Notes under the pieces: generated by a model
What the model was told of the DNA's origin: nothing
What the model saw: the letters and a program-made list of their open reading frames with translations, nothing else
The model's database searches: none
Source of the DNA: an uncultured Alphaproteobacteria bacterium
GTDB taxonomy: Bacteria; Pseudomonadota; Alphaproteobacteria; Rhodobacterales; Rhodobacteraceae
Length of the DNA stretch: 64,000 nucleotides
Assembly (NCBI GenBank): GCA_902573735.1
Contig: CACGLH010000001.1
Coordinates: 1-64,000 of the forward strand
Direction of reading: 5' to 3'
Position numbers and translations under genes: made by a program
In this document: positions 8,691-19,974 of the stretch, piece after piece
How the letters are laid out: each line of letters opens with the position of its first letter
Position numbering within the stretch: position 1 is the first letter of the stretch

Positions 8691-9209
8691 ATGACATTAA
8701 TTAATGAGAAATTTTTATTCAAAAATCAAAACTCTAGTGAAGTTGCTTTAATTGCACAAAAATTATCTAAAGTTTTAGAAATTGGTGATATTTTACTTTT
8801 AAAAGGGCCTATTGGTGCAGGTAAATCTTTTTTTGCAAGATGTATAATAAAGGAGTTCTTTAAAAAATTTAATATATTTGAAGACATCCCATCACCATCA
8901 TTTAGTCTTATCCAAACATACGACAACATTAAACCAAAGTTTTGTCATGTGGATTTGTATAGAATGTCATTTTCAAGTGAATTAGAAGAAATAGGCTTGG
9001 ATAACATTTATGAAAATTTTGTTTCAATAATAGAGTGGCCAGAAAGACTTGGAACAAAAAAACCAAATAGATACATTAAAATTAGATTTATTTATGATGA
9101 AAATGTTAATGACGAAAGACATCTAAAAATAAGTTTAATTGGTATTAAAAGTAAAAAAATTTTTAATTGGTTACAAGATTTAAAAAAAGATTATGAGGAG
9201 CTAATTTGA
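8691..9209 (+). CDS. tsaE: tRNA threonylcarbamoyladenosine biosynthesis ATPase TsaE
   Basis: TsaE is the P-loop ATPase partner of TsaB/TsaD that completes the t6A37 modification of ANN-decoding tRNAs. Seen: Walker A GPIGAGKSFFAR at 39-50, the switch-like PSPSFSLIQTY segment, HVDLYRM, and IIEWPERLG near residues 119-127, all TsaE hallmarks. At 172 residues it is slightly longer than usual. It lies 23 bases after regB and its TGA overlaps the TTG start of the exonuclease gene, suggesting one transcript and translational coupling. It is functionally related to mtaB (41459-42730), which further modifies the same nucleoside. Confidence 0.93.
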   Translation: MTLINEKFLFKNQNSSEVALIAQKLSKVLEIGDILLLKGPIGAGKSFFARCIIKEFFKKFNIFEDIPSPSFSLIQTYDNIKPKFCHVDLYRMSFSSELEEIGLDNIYENFVSIIEWPERLGTKKPNRYIKIRFIYDENVNDERHLKISLIGIKSKKIFNWLQDLKKDYEELI

Positions 9210-10693
9210 GATTTATATTTTATGATTTTGAAACTACTGGTAGAAATTATAATTGGGATCAAATTATTCAGGTAGGCGCAATTTTAACAAATGAGAATTT
9301 GGAAGAAATAGATGATTTTGAATGTTCCTGTATGTTAAAACCGGGAACAGTTCCGGAGCCAGCAGCTTTACTAGTTAATAAGCGAATTCCTGGCGAAGAT
9401 ACAAATTTATCTCACTACAGCTTAGTAAAATTGATGTGGGAAAAATTTAATTTTTGGATAAACGAACATAGTCCAGTAGCCTTTTTAGGATATAATTCAA
9501 TAAATTTTGATGAAGAATTTTTAAGAAGAACATTTTATAAAAATCTTTTTCCTCCTTTTTTAACAAGTACAAACAATTTAGGAATTTCTAACAAAAGGGG
9601 TGATATTATAAATTTAGCAAGGTCTGCCAATTATTTTTTCCCGGGTACATTAAAAACTTCGTTTAATGAAAAGGGTAAGGAAATTTTTAAATTGGACCAA
9701 CTTGCAAGCGATAATATTAGCTCGGATAAAGAAGATAACTTAAAATTTCATGATGCACTTGATGATACCAGGGCAACTATAAGCATAGCTAAATTAATCA
9801 AGAAAAAAGCACCTATTTTATGGGAGTCAAGTTTAAGAACTATGAATAAAATAGATGTATATGATTTTATTGTAGGTGAAAAATTTGTAGTTTCAGCTGA
9901 GTTTTATTTTGGAGTAGCTCGTTTTTATGTGATAACTTATATATGTGAAGATAATAGCGGTAATGTTAAAGCTTTTGACTTAAGAAATGATCCTCGTCAG
10001 TTAGTTGGATTGGATTACCCTGAATTAAAAGAAACTTTGCTTAATACTACTCCAAAAATTTTAAGAACAGTTATAAAAAATAGACACCCAATTTTGATGG
10101 AAGGTGAATTTTCAAATAGAATAAAGGGATATGAAACTATTGGTTTTGATGAATTAAATAGTAGGGTTAAAGTTCTTAATGAAAATGATGAATTAACATC
10201 CAAAATAAAAAGATTTATTCTGGAGAATAATAAAGAAATTGAAATAGACCAGTCTGATAAAGAACCAGAAGAGTCTATATATACTTTCGGTTTTACTAAT
10301 CAGCTAGAAAAATCATTAATGCAAGAATTTCATGAAGTAGATTGGGATAAAAAAATTGAAATTTCAAAAAAATTTATTGATCTATCAAAAAAGGATTTTA
10401 ATTCAATCCAACGAGGTAAAATATATAACGAATTTTCAAAAATATTATTGTATGAAGAAAATCAAAAGATTTTAGATTTTGAAGAAAAACAAAGAATAAA
10501 AAGAAAACTTTCCAAGAGAGTGTTTTATCCAGATACTGATACTGTAAAATCACCATGGAATAATATTAATAGAGCATTTATGGAAGTAGAAAACCTCGGT
10601 ATAAAACTAGAGGACGAGGGTAATAAAGAGGATTTAGAGTTTTTGTATAAAATAAAAGATCTTTTGGAAAATATTGAAAAAGAATTTAAATAA
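9206..10693 (+). CDS. sbcB: Exodeoxyribonuclease I
   Basis: Exonuclease I degrades single-stranded DNA 3' to 5' in mismatch repair and recombination. The DEDDh active site is complete: D7 and E9 in FYDFETTG, D102 in SINFDEEFL, H182 and D187 in FHDALDDTRAT. The H-to-D spacing is the same as in E. coli ExoI as I recall it. The 495-residue length matches the family, including the SH3-like and C-terminal helical extensions. The start is TTG at 9206, overlapping the tsaE stop as TTGA, a variant of the ATGA coupling. The first residue is immediately followed by the beta strand of the exonuclease fold, so no earlier start is needed. Confidence 0.94.
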   Translation: MRFIFYDFETTGRNYNWDQIIQVGAILTNENLEEIDDFECSCMLKPGTVPEPAALLVNKRIPGEDTNLSHYSLVKLMWEKFNFWINEHSPVAFLGYNSINFDEEFLRRTFYKNLFPPFLTSTNNLGISNKRGDIINLARSANYFFPGTLKTSFNEKGKEIFKLDQLASDNISSDKEDNLKFHDALDDTRATISIAKLIKKKAPILWESSLRTMNKIDVYDFIVGEKFVVSAEFYFGVARFYVITYICEDNSGNVKAFDLRNDPRQLVGLDYPELKETLLNTTPKILRTVIKNRHPILMEGEFSNRIKGYETIGFDELNSRVKVLNENDELTSKIKRFILENNKEIEIDQSDKEPEESIYTFGFTNQLEKSLMQEFHEVDWDKKIEISKKFIDLSKKDFNSIQRGKIYNEFSKILLYEENQKILDFEEKQRIKRKLSKRVFYPDTDTVKSPWNNINRAFMEVENLGIKLEDEGNKEDLEFLYKIKDLLENIEKEFK

Positions 10694-10735
10694 CATTATG
10701 TACAAAATATCTCTAATTATAAAATGGTACTTATC

Positions 10736-11056
10736 ATGGCAATTACACAAGTAACAGATGCAACTTTTGAAGACGAGGTTATAGGTTCAAATATACCGGT
10801 AGTAGTTGATTTTTGGGCAGAATGGTGTGGCCCTTGCAAACAAATTGCACCTGCCTTAGAAGAATTAGCTTCAGAATATGAAGGTGAAATCACAATAGCT
10901 AAAGTTAATGTAGATGACAATCCAATATCTCCTAGTAAATTTGGAGTTCGTGGCATACCAGCATTATTTTTGTTTAAAAATGGTGAAATGGTTTCATCTA
11001 AAGTTGGGGCGTCTCCGAAAGCTTCTCTTCAAAGTTGGATTGAAGAAAATAAATAG
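10736..11056 (+). CDS. trxA: Thioredoxin
   Basis: This is the small cytoplasmic disulfide reductase. The active-site motif WCGPC has its cysteines at 31 and 34, preceded by VVVDFWAE. The cis-proline is in the segment [15 protein letters not shown]. At 106 residues from this start it has the classical single-domain length. I chose the ATG at 10736 ([11 protein letters not shown]) because thioredoxins usually begin there; an upstream ATG at 10724 would add four residues. It lies 42 bases after sbcB on the same strand and is convergent with folC (12 bases between ends). Confidence 0.96.
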   Translation: MAITQVTDATFEDEVIGSNIPVVVDFWAEWCGPCKQIAPALEELASEYEGEITIAKVNVDDNPISPSKFGVRGIPALFLFKNGEMVSSKVGASPKASLQSWIEENK

Positions 11057-11067
11057 TAATTTTTTTA

Positions 11068-12366
11068 TTAATTATTTTTTCCTAAGAAGTACCCAATTAA
11101 ATAAAGTGAACCTGTAATTAAAATTGTTTTTGGTTTTGAAGAATTGTCTTTACGGACAAACTTCAAAGCTTTTTCTAAACTTTCAGAAACTTTAGAATTA
11201 ATGCCAAGTTTTTTTGACTTATTTAAGATTTCATAAGGTTCATAAGAATTTTTTTCTAACGGTATATTAATTGCCACTAATTTGTTGATATATGAATTTA
11301 ATGGTTTAAGAAATTTTTCTATATTTTTATTTTTCATCATTCCTATTATGATATAAAACTTACTTTCTTTCTTTTGGAATTTAATCCATTTTGATAATGA
11401 AACTCCGGCTGATGCATTATGGCCACCATCAATAAAAATTTTTCCATCAATGCCTAAATTTTTAGGACTGAACTTACCTTTCTCTATTTTTTGTAATCTT
11501 CCTGGCCAGTAAACATTTGTAAGTGCGTCAATAAGATTTTTTTTTCTACAATTTAATTTTCTCAATGCAGTAATTGCAACTGTAGCGTTATCTATTTGGT
11601 GAGAGCCTTTGAGAAGAGGCAATGGAAATATAATTTTTTTTTCATTTGTAGAATATAAAAAAGTTTTCTTATTCTTTTTATTCTTATAATCTCTACCATA
11701 AATAGTTATATCACAATTTCGATTTTTAGATATTTTTTTTAAAACTTTTAAGGCTGAAGAAGGCTGCTTAGAAATTACCAAATTTGAATTTTCTTTAATA
11801 ATACCACCTTTTTCTAAGGCTATTTTTTTTATTTTACTTCCCAAAAATTCTTGATGATCCAGTGCAATCGGGGTAATTATACTTAAGTGACTTTTTTTGA
11901 TTACGTTCGTAGAATCTAACCTGCCTCCTAACCCGACTTCTAAAATTGTCCAATCAGCTTTATTTCTAGAAAAAGCTAAAAAAGCCACTGCTGTTATTAA
12001 TTCAAAAAAACTTAGCTCTTCTCTATCATTTATTTTTATACATTCTGCTAAAAGAAGCTCAAAATATTTTTTACTAATAATTTTTCCTGCTATTTGAATC
12101 CTTTCTGTAATATTTATCAAATGTGGTGAGGTAAATACGTGCACCTTGTCTCCCTTAGATTCTAAACCTGCTTTGATATAAGCTATTGTAGAACCTTTCC
12201 CATTAGTACCTGCGACATGAATTACTGGCGGTATATTGAGATGAGGGTTACCCATCTTTTTTAAGAGGTTAGAAATTCTTATTTTATTTAGATCTAGCCT
12301 TTTGGGAAAATTTTTAAAGATATTATTTATATCTGGTTTTTGATTTAAATAAGATATTTGTGACAG
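11068..12366 (-). CDS. folC: Dihydrofolate/folylpolyglutamate synthase (apparent CTG start)
   Basis: FolC makes dihydrofolate from dihydropteroate plus glutamate and extends the polyglutamate tail. Seen: the P-loop HVAGTNGKGST at about residues 51-61, LEVGLGGRLDSTN, TPIALDHQEFLG and DGGHNASAGV, the Mur-ligase-like layout. The first ATG (12255) would begin at MGNPHLN, just before the P-loop, and lose about 37 conserved residues. The frame is open upstream and encodes FPKRLDLNKIRISNLLKKMG, the normal FolC N-terminal helix. No in-frame ATG, GTG or TTG exists before the stop. CTG at 12366, ten bases after an AAGGA Shine-Dalgarno-like sequence, is the best candidate, giving 432 residues. accD ends 35 bases upstream; folC after accD is a common alphaproteobacterial order. 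Confidence 0.9.
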   Translation of the reverse strand: MSQISYLNQKPDINNIFKNFPKRLDLNKIRISNLLKKMGNPHLNIPPVIHVAGTNGKGSTIAYIKAGLESKGDKVHVFTSPHLINITERIQIAGKIISKKYFELLLAECIKINDREELSFFELITAVAFLAFSRNKADWTILEVGLGGRLDSTNVIKKSHLSIITPIALDHQEFLGSKIKKIALEKGGIIKENSNLVISKQPSSALKVLKKISKNRNCDITIYGRDYKNKKNKKTFLYSTNEKKIIFPLPLLKGSHQIDNATVAITALRKLNCRKKNLIDALTNVYWPGRLQKIEKGKFSPKNLGIDGKIFIDGGHNASAGVSLSKWIKFQKKESKFYIIIGMMKNKNIEKFLKPLNSYINKLVAINIPLEKNSYEPYEILNKSKKLGINSKVSESLEKALKFVRKDNSSKPKTILITGSLYLIGYFLGKNN

Positions 12367-12401
12367 TTTAAAATGGTCCTTATTAATTCAAAAAATATAA
12401 G

Positions 12402-13301
12402 TTATGAATTAACTTCATTAGCATCTTTTTTTATGTCTCCTCTAATTGCGCGAGGTTTGTTCATAAGAATATGAAGTATTAGAATTAGTTCATCTCTAAT
12501 TTTATCTCTAGGAATAACCATATCAACCATACCATGATCTAGTAAATATTCAGATTTTTGAAAACCATCAGGTAATCTTTCTCCAATTGTTTGTTCTATA
12601 ACTCTTGGACCTGCAAAACATATTAAAGCATTTGGTTCTGCTATAGTAATATCCCCAAGCATCGCATATGAAGCAGTTACCCCTCCCGTTGTAGGATTAG
12701 TAAGAACAACAACATAAGGTAATTTGGCTTCTCTTAATGACTGAATTGCCACAATAGACCTAGGCATTTGCATAAGAGAAAGAATACTCTCCTGCATTCT
12801 TGCTCCTCCAGCAGCTGCAAATAACACAAAAGGCGTTTTAAATTTTAGTGAATTATTAACACCTGCAATTATACTGTTGCCTACAGACATACCCATTGAT
12901 CCACCCATAAAGGCAAAATTTTGAACTGCCACAGTAACTTTTAGTCTTCCCACATCTCCAACTGTTAGAACCATGGCATCTTTTTCACTTGTTTTTTTTC
13001 TTGTTTCTTTAATTCGATCTGTATATTTTTTTGTATCCTTAAAATTTAATGGGTCCTCAACCACATCCTCATAATCAATTCTTGAATAAATTCCACCATC
13101 ATAAAGGTCTAATAACCTTTCCTTGGGAGAAATTAGCATATGGTGGCCACATCCATTACACACATTTAAAGAATCCTTGATTTCTCTATGAAAAAGCATC
13201 ATTCCACATTTCTGACATTTTTGCCAAAGATTTTCTGGAGTATCTTTTTTAGAAAAGATAGCATTAATTTTAGGTCTTACATAATTTGAAATCCAATTCA
13301 T
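12402..13301 (-). CDS. accD: Acetyl-CoA carboxylase carboxyltransferase beta subunit
   Basis: With AccA this subunit transfers the carboxyl group from biotin to acetyl-CoA, the first step of fatty-acid synthesis. The N-terminal zinc ribbon has C29, C32, C48 and C51 (CQKCG and CNGCG). The crotonase-fold carboxyltransferase domain follows, with GGSMGMSVGNSI, AAAGGARMQES and PTTGGVTASYAMLGD, which build the oxyanion and CoA site. At 299 residues the length is normal. The gene is upstream of folC on the same strand. The 159 bases upstream of accD, shared with the divergent lipoprotein gene, are AT-rich and must hold both promoters, but no box is clear enough to call. Confidence 0.96.
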   Translation of the reverse strand: MNWISNYVRPKINAIFSKKDTPENLWQKCQKCGMMLFHREIKDSLNVCNGCGHHMLISPKERLLDLYDGGIYSRIDYEDVVEDPLNFKDTKKYTDRIKETRKKTSEKDAMVLTVGDVGRLKVTVAVQNFAFMGGSMGMSVGNSIIAGVNNSLKFKTPFVLFAAAGGARMQESILSLMQMPRSIVAIQSLREAKLPYVVVLTNPTTGGVTASYAMLGDITIAEPNALICFAGPRVIEQTIGERLPDGFQKSEYLLDHGMVDMVIPRDKIRDELILILHILMNKPRAIRGDIKKDANEVNS

Positions 13302-13460
13302 TTTTATCCTTTAAAATTTCTAATATAAATTAGTATAATGATTAAAAAAACCTATATATCCTCTATAAGAATTATAAAAAATTTATTAGACATATATTAT
13401 TTAAAGTATATATACCATCTGTATACTAAAAAAAAGAGTGTAAAATTTAACAAATAGCTC

Positions 13461-14087
13461 ATGTTTCGTAAGATACTTAAATTTTTTTTTCCGATAACCT
13501 TTATATTAATTTCCTGTTCAAATGATCAGGTAAGCGATATTCAAAAGTCAGCAGCTTACAATTTAGACAACTATCAGGTAATAATAAGATCACCTAATGG
13601 ATTATGTATAAACAGTGATTTAGTAGAAGAGAAAAATAATAGTTTATTATTAATTCTAACAGAGTGTATCAAGAATCCAGATACAAATGATTTAATAAGA
13701 AGACCTATTTCATCTTTAATCACTGTTAAATTTCAAAAAGAAATAGGTTTAGATAAATTCAAAAAAATTAGTGACTTTATTAATAGTAAAGATGTTAAGC
13801 TTAAAAATATATTTAGAATAAATAATCTTGAAATTAATAAATATTATTTCAAAGGAAATACTATTTATATGTCTTTACTCTCAAAAAATAGAGATAAAAC
13901 TTTAGGCACAGGAGAAAAAATTTGGAAAACACTGAGCATTAATGGAAATATTATAATTTCGACTACTGCATATGGATTTTCTAAAAAAAATTCTAACTAT
14001 ACATCTTACAAAGAACTTGAAAATAAATTAACGAGAGTTGTTAATTCCATTGAAATAAGAAAAATAAATCAGTCTTCATCAACATAA
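13461..14087 (+). CDS. Predicted lipoprotein of unknown function
   Basis: I do not recognise the family with confidence. The 208-residue protein starts with a lipoprotein signal: MFRKI, a hydrophobic core, and lipobox LISC with Cys at residue 19. A mature N-terminus of SNDQ suggests no inner-membrane retention Asp at +2. An early segment, IIRSPNGLCINSDL, followed by a loop ending in LTECIKN, gives two further cysteines that could form a disulfide. A similar pattern occurs, to my memory, in uncharacterised lipoproteins of other Alphaproteobacteria. It is divergent from accD and 21 bases upstream of fadH on the same strand. Function and any link to fadH are unknown. Confidence 0.65.
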   Translation: MFRKILKFFFPITFILISCSNDQVSDIQKSAAYNLDNYQVIIRSPNGLCINSDLVEEKNNSLLLILTECIKNPDTNDLIRRPISSLITVKFQKEIGLDKFKKISDFINSKDVKLKNIFRINNLEINKYYFKGNTIYMSLLSKNRDKTLGTGEKIWKTLSINGNIIISTTAYGFSKKNSNYTSYKELENKLTRVVNSIEIRKINQSSST

Positions 14088-17117
<3,030 letters not shown>

Positions 17118-17168
17118 GGTTGATCAATTCTAATCAAATATTAAATTTATAAGTGTTAGGTATATAAT

Positions 17169-17909
17169 ATGAAAAAAAATATTGAAGTAGACAAGGATGA
17201 AATTTTAAAATTCGAAGCAATGGCTTCTGAATGGTGGGATCCTTACGGTAAATTTAAGCCCTTACATATGCTCAATCCTTGCAGATTAGAGTATATTACA
17301 TCTCAAATCAAAACTCATTTTAATTGTGATTATAATGACTTAGAACCTTTTAAAGGATTAAGAATTTTGGATATTGGTTGTGGAGGAGGTCTATTGACAG
17401 AACCAATGGCAAGATTAGGCGCATCCGTAGTTGGTGTAGACCCTGTTGAGAAAAATATAAAAGTTGCTAAATTACACTCAGAAAAATCTGGTTTAGAAAT
17501 AAATTATATGGCCTCTACGGCTGAAAATCTTTTGTCTAAAAAAGAACTTTTTGATGTAATTTTGAATATGGAAGTAATAGAACATGTGCCTAACCCTCAA
17601 AGTTATCTCCATACCTGTTCTAAACTTCTTAAAAAAAATGGTTTAATGACATGCTCTACTATTAACAGAAATTACAAAAGTTATTTATTTGCAATTATTG
17701 GAGCGGAGTATGTAATGAAATGGCTTCCCAAAAAAACTCATGAATGGAGTAAATTTATTAAACCTGACGAATTATTTGATTTAACTGAAAAAACCGATTT
17801 AAAAGTTTTAGATAAACGAGGTTTTGTTTTTAATTTTTTGAAGTGGGATTGGAGTTTATCCAGTCAAGATCTTTCGGTTAATTATGTTTTAACATCAACA
17901 AAAATTTAA
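17169..17909 (+). CDS. ubiG: Ubiquinone biosynthesis O-methyltransferase UbiG
   Basis: UbiG carries out both O-methylations of the ubiquinone ring. The 246-residue protein starts with the family segment [19 protein letters not shown] (about 15-33) and [12 protein letters not shown] motif I is [19 protein letters not shown] (68-86), followed by VGVDP. The [11 protein letters not shown] segment and the STINRN block are also UbiG-specific. It acts in the same pathway as the flavin hydroxylase at 4722-5951. The start lies two bases after a TATAATA stretch, so the transcript start must be farther upstream. Confidence 0.95.
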   Translation: MKKNIEVDKDEILKFEAMASEWWDPYGKFKPLHMLNPCRLEYITSQIKTHFNCDYNDLEPFKGLRILDIGCGGGLLTEPMARLGASVVGVDPVEKNIKVAKLHSEKSGLEINYMASTAENLLSKKELFDVILNMEVIEHVPNPQSYLHTCSKLLKKNGLMTCSTINRNYKSYLFAIIGAEYVMKWLPKKTHEWSKFIKPDELFDLTEKTDLKVLDKRGFVFNFLKWDWSLSSQDLSVNYVLTSTKI

Positions 17910-17914
17910 TTTAT

Positions 17915-18643
17915 TTATATTTTTTCAATTGAAGATAACCATAAATCATCAATTTCTTTTATTTTTTTTTCATCAAACTCATTCATCTTTTTCCAGTATT
18001 TTCCGTCCGGAATATAATAACCAGTTTCTTTTTCCATTCTTAAAGCGAGATCGATTTTATCTTCATTTAATCTTTTATATTCAATATTAAATTCATCCTC
18101 TATATTATTAATATTAATTTTTTTGAACGTTAGATTACTAGCAGACAGGTTTGATAAGTTGAAAATCTTGCATTTATTTAAAAGTGCTATTGCCTCTAAT
18201 CTAGCTGATTTAGCTAATAAATTTTTTAGAGTTTTGTCTTTTCTAAGAGGATCTGCTGTACCTTTTCCATAAAAATGTGTTTTTTCACCTTTATAAACCA
18301 TATCACATCCTTTGTAGTAAATAATGTGAGGTTTAAATTTATATAATGCCCAGTAACCTGCGGTAAATGCCATTGTTCCTCCTGCATAAACAAAACCACC
18401 AAAGTGATTTTGTGCTTCAACATAATCATTTGCAGAATGAAGGGTTTGTTTTTGATTTACTTTTTTTGGTCTCTTGTTAATTGGAAAGTCTTCTGGATAA
18501 ATACAATTAGTCCAGTCTTTCCTAATTTTCCAAGCGTTATTAATTACTACTATATTATTGAATATAAAATTTTTCCAATTACTTGCTGAAACAGAATCTG
18601 GTGCACTTCCTATAATAAGGATTTTATTTGTCTTTTTGATCAT
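17915..18643 (-). CDS. Uncharacterised protein coupled to a MarR regulator
   Basis: I do not recognise the family. The 242-residue soluble protein opens with a nucleotide-fold-like strand and loop, ILIIGSAPDSVSAS (8-21), then NIVVINNAWKIRKDW. A second block is FVYAGGTMAFTAGYWALYKF, then PHIIYYKGCDMVY and THFYGKGTADPLR. The order of a G.(A/G)P loop, an INNA strand, a G.T..A helix and a YKGCDM...HFYG segment recalls bacterial glycosyltransferase-like families that act on surface sugars (DUF115 and GT42-type folds). This is only pattern similarity. Its ATG directly abuts the MarR stop (TAGATG), so translation is probably coupled. It is convergent with ubiG, 5 bases apart. Confidence 0.7.
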   Translation of the reverse strand: MIKKTNKILIIGSAPDSVSASNWKNFIFNNIVVINNAWKIRKDWTNCIYPEDFPINKRPKKVNQKQTLHSANDYVEAQNHFGGFVYAGGTMAFTAGYWALYKFKPHIIYYKGCDMVYKGEKTHFYGKGTADPLRKDKTLKNLLAKSARLEAIALLNKCKIFNLSNLSASNLTFKKININNIEDEFNIEYKRLNEDKIDLALRMEKETGYYIPDGKYWKKMNEFDEKKIKEIDDLWLSSIEKI

Positions 18644-19084
18644 CTAATTACTTAAAATACTTCTTAATTCCCGAATAATTGGTAAAACTAAATTTGCTTT
18701 ATCCTTTCCAAGTTTAAAAATTACTTTATTTAGAATTGGAGTAATTGATTTAATGGCATCCCTTTGTGCCTCAATTCCAGACTTGCTAATTTTAACTTGT
18801 TTTTTTCTAGCATCATTCCAATCGGGTCTTATATTTATATATCCAGACGCTTCTAATTTTGAAAGTGTATTTGTCATAGCCCCTTTTGTTACATGAAAAC
18901 TTTTAGCTAATTGCATAGGAGTCTTTTCATTTTTTATAGAAGATAAATGATTCAGAACTGATAAATGAGATATTGCCATACCGTCTGGTAATATTTTAGA
19001 AATTTGTGCTCTTATAAGTTGGTCAATGGTTGTAATTTCTGAGAATAAAATAAGTGGGGCCAAATTATTTGATTTATTTTTCAT
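18644..19084 (-). CDS. MarR-family transcriptional regulator
   Basis: This 146-residue winged-helix protein is of MarR type. Seen: an N-terminal dimerisation helix, a helix-turn-helix with PMQLAKSFHVTKGAMTNTLS (about 77-96), then KLEASGYINIRPDWNDARKK, the wing with its typical D.R.K turn. MarR proteins usually repress neighbouring genes and release DNA on binding a small phenolic or similar ligand. Its stop codon touches the ATG of the unknown 242-residue gene, so the two form an operon. The ligand is unknown. The upstream 62 bases before the nitrilase-family gene on the same strand are AT-rich. Confidence 0.88.
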   Translation of the reverse strand: MKNKSNNLAPLILFSEITTIDQLIRAQISKILPDGMAISHLSVLNHLSSIKNEKTPMQLAKSFHVTKGAMTNTLSKLEASGYINIRPDWNDARKKQVKISKSGIEAQRDAIKSITPILNKVIFKLGKDKANLVLPIIRELRSILSN

Positions 19085-19146
19085 TTAGGTAATTTGAAAT
19101 TTTCAATTAAGTTTTAAGCTATAATATCTCTGAAAATATGCAATAC

Positions 19147-19908
19147 TTAATGATTTTTTAATTGTATTACATCATAATCAATTTTATTGCCCAAATCACA
19201 AAGTATTTTCCCATTTGGATCAATAATTACTGAGTGTCCCCAAGTTTTTCTTGATGAAGTGTTTTGGCCACATTGAGCTGGAGCAATAATAAAAATCTGA
19301 TTTTCAATTGCACGTGCTTTTAACAAAGTTTCCCAGTGATCTTTTCCTGTTTTAACTGTAAATGCTGAGGGAACACAAATTATATCTGCACCACAATTTT
19401 TAAGGGCACTAAATAAATAAGGAAATCTTACGTCATAGCAAATAGAAAGTCCAATTTTAGCAAATGGTGTTTTAACTAAAACTAACTCTCTTCCTGGTTT
19501 GAAAAATTTTGATTCAAAATAAGTTTCTTTGCAATTAATTTTTACATCAAACATATGAATTTTATCATATTTTGATACAATTTTACCATTTTCATTTATT
19601 AATATTGACCTATTTACAAATTTATCTTTTTTTATTTTTAAAACTGTTGATCCAATCAAACACCAAACAGTGAATTTTTTGCAAAGCTTTTTAACTAGAT
19701 GGATCATTGGATCCTCTTTCTCAGTCGTTAAAGTTTTATTTCTTAGTTCATTATCTGTAGAGATAAAATTTGAAACTTCTGGACTTAAAATGAAATTAGC
19801 GCCTTTTTCCACACATTGGTTAAAATAATATTCAAGTTGGCGACAATTGTCTTTTATATTATCATTTGAAGATAATTGAATGATCCCTATCTTGATATCA
19901 ATATCCAT
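19147..19908 (-). CDS. Carbon-nitrogen hydrolase (nitrilase superfamily, Nit1/Nit2-like)
   Basis: The 253-residue amidase has the full Glu-Lys-Cys triad of the nitrilase superfamily: E44 in LSPEVSNF, K116 in KYDKIHMFDV and C157 in LSICYDVRFP. The KIHMFDV and CYDVRFPYLF blocks are those of the Nit1/Nit2 branch. That branch includes deaminated-glutathione amidase and omega-amidase, metabolite-repair enzymes acting on side products of transaminases. In Alphaproteobacteria such a gene often sits near glutaredoxin, which is not seen here. Which of the two activities applies cannot be decided. No signal peptide is present. Confidence 0.9.
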   Translation of the reverse strand: MDIDIKIGIIQLSSNDNIKDNCRQLEYYFNQCVEKGANFILSPEVSNFISTDNELRNKTLTTEKEDPMIHLVKKLCKKFTVWCLIGSTVLKIKKDKFVNRSILINENGKIVSKYDKIHMFDVKINCKETYFESKFFKPGRELVLVKTPFAKIGLSICYDVRFPYLFSALKNCGADIICVPSAFTVKTGKDHWETLLKARAIENQIFIIAPAQCGQNTSSRKTWGHSVIIDPNGKILCDLGNKIDYDVIQLKNH

Positions 19909-19974
19909 TTATCTATAACTAGAGTATATAAATTAAGAACAAATAAATTTCCTAAAATTCTAAATTATCACTAA

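Noticed and set aside
17155-17169. TATAAT just before the ubiG start as its -10 box
   Set aside because: It lies only about two bases before the ATG, which would put the transcript start inside the gene.
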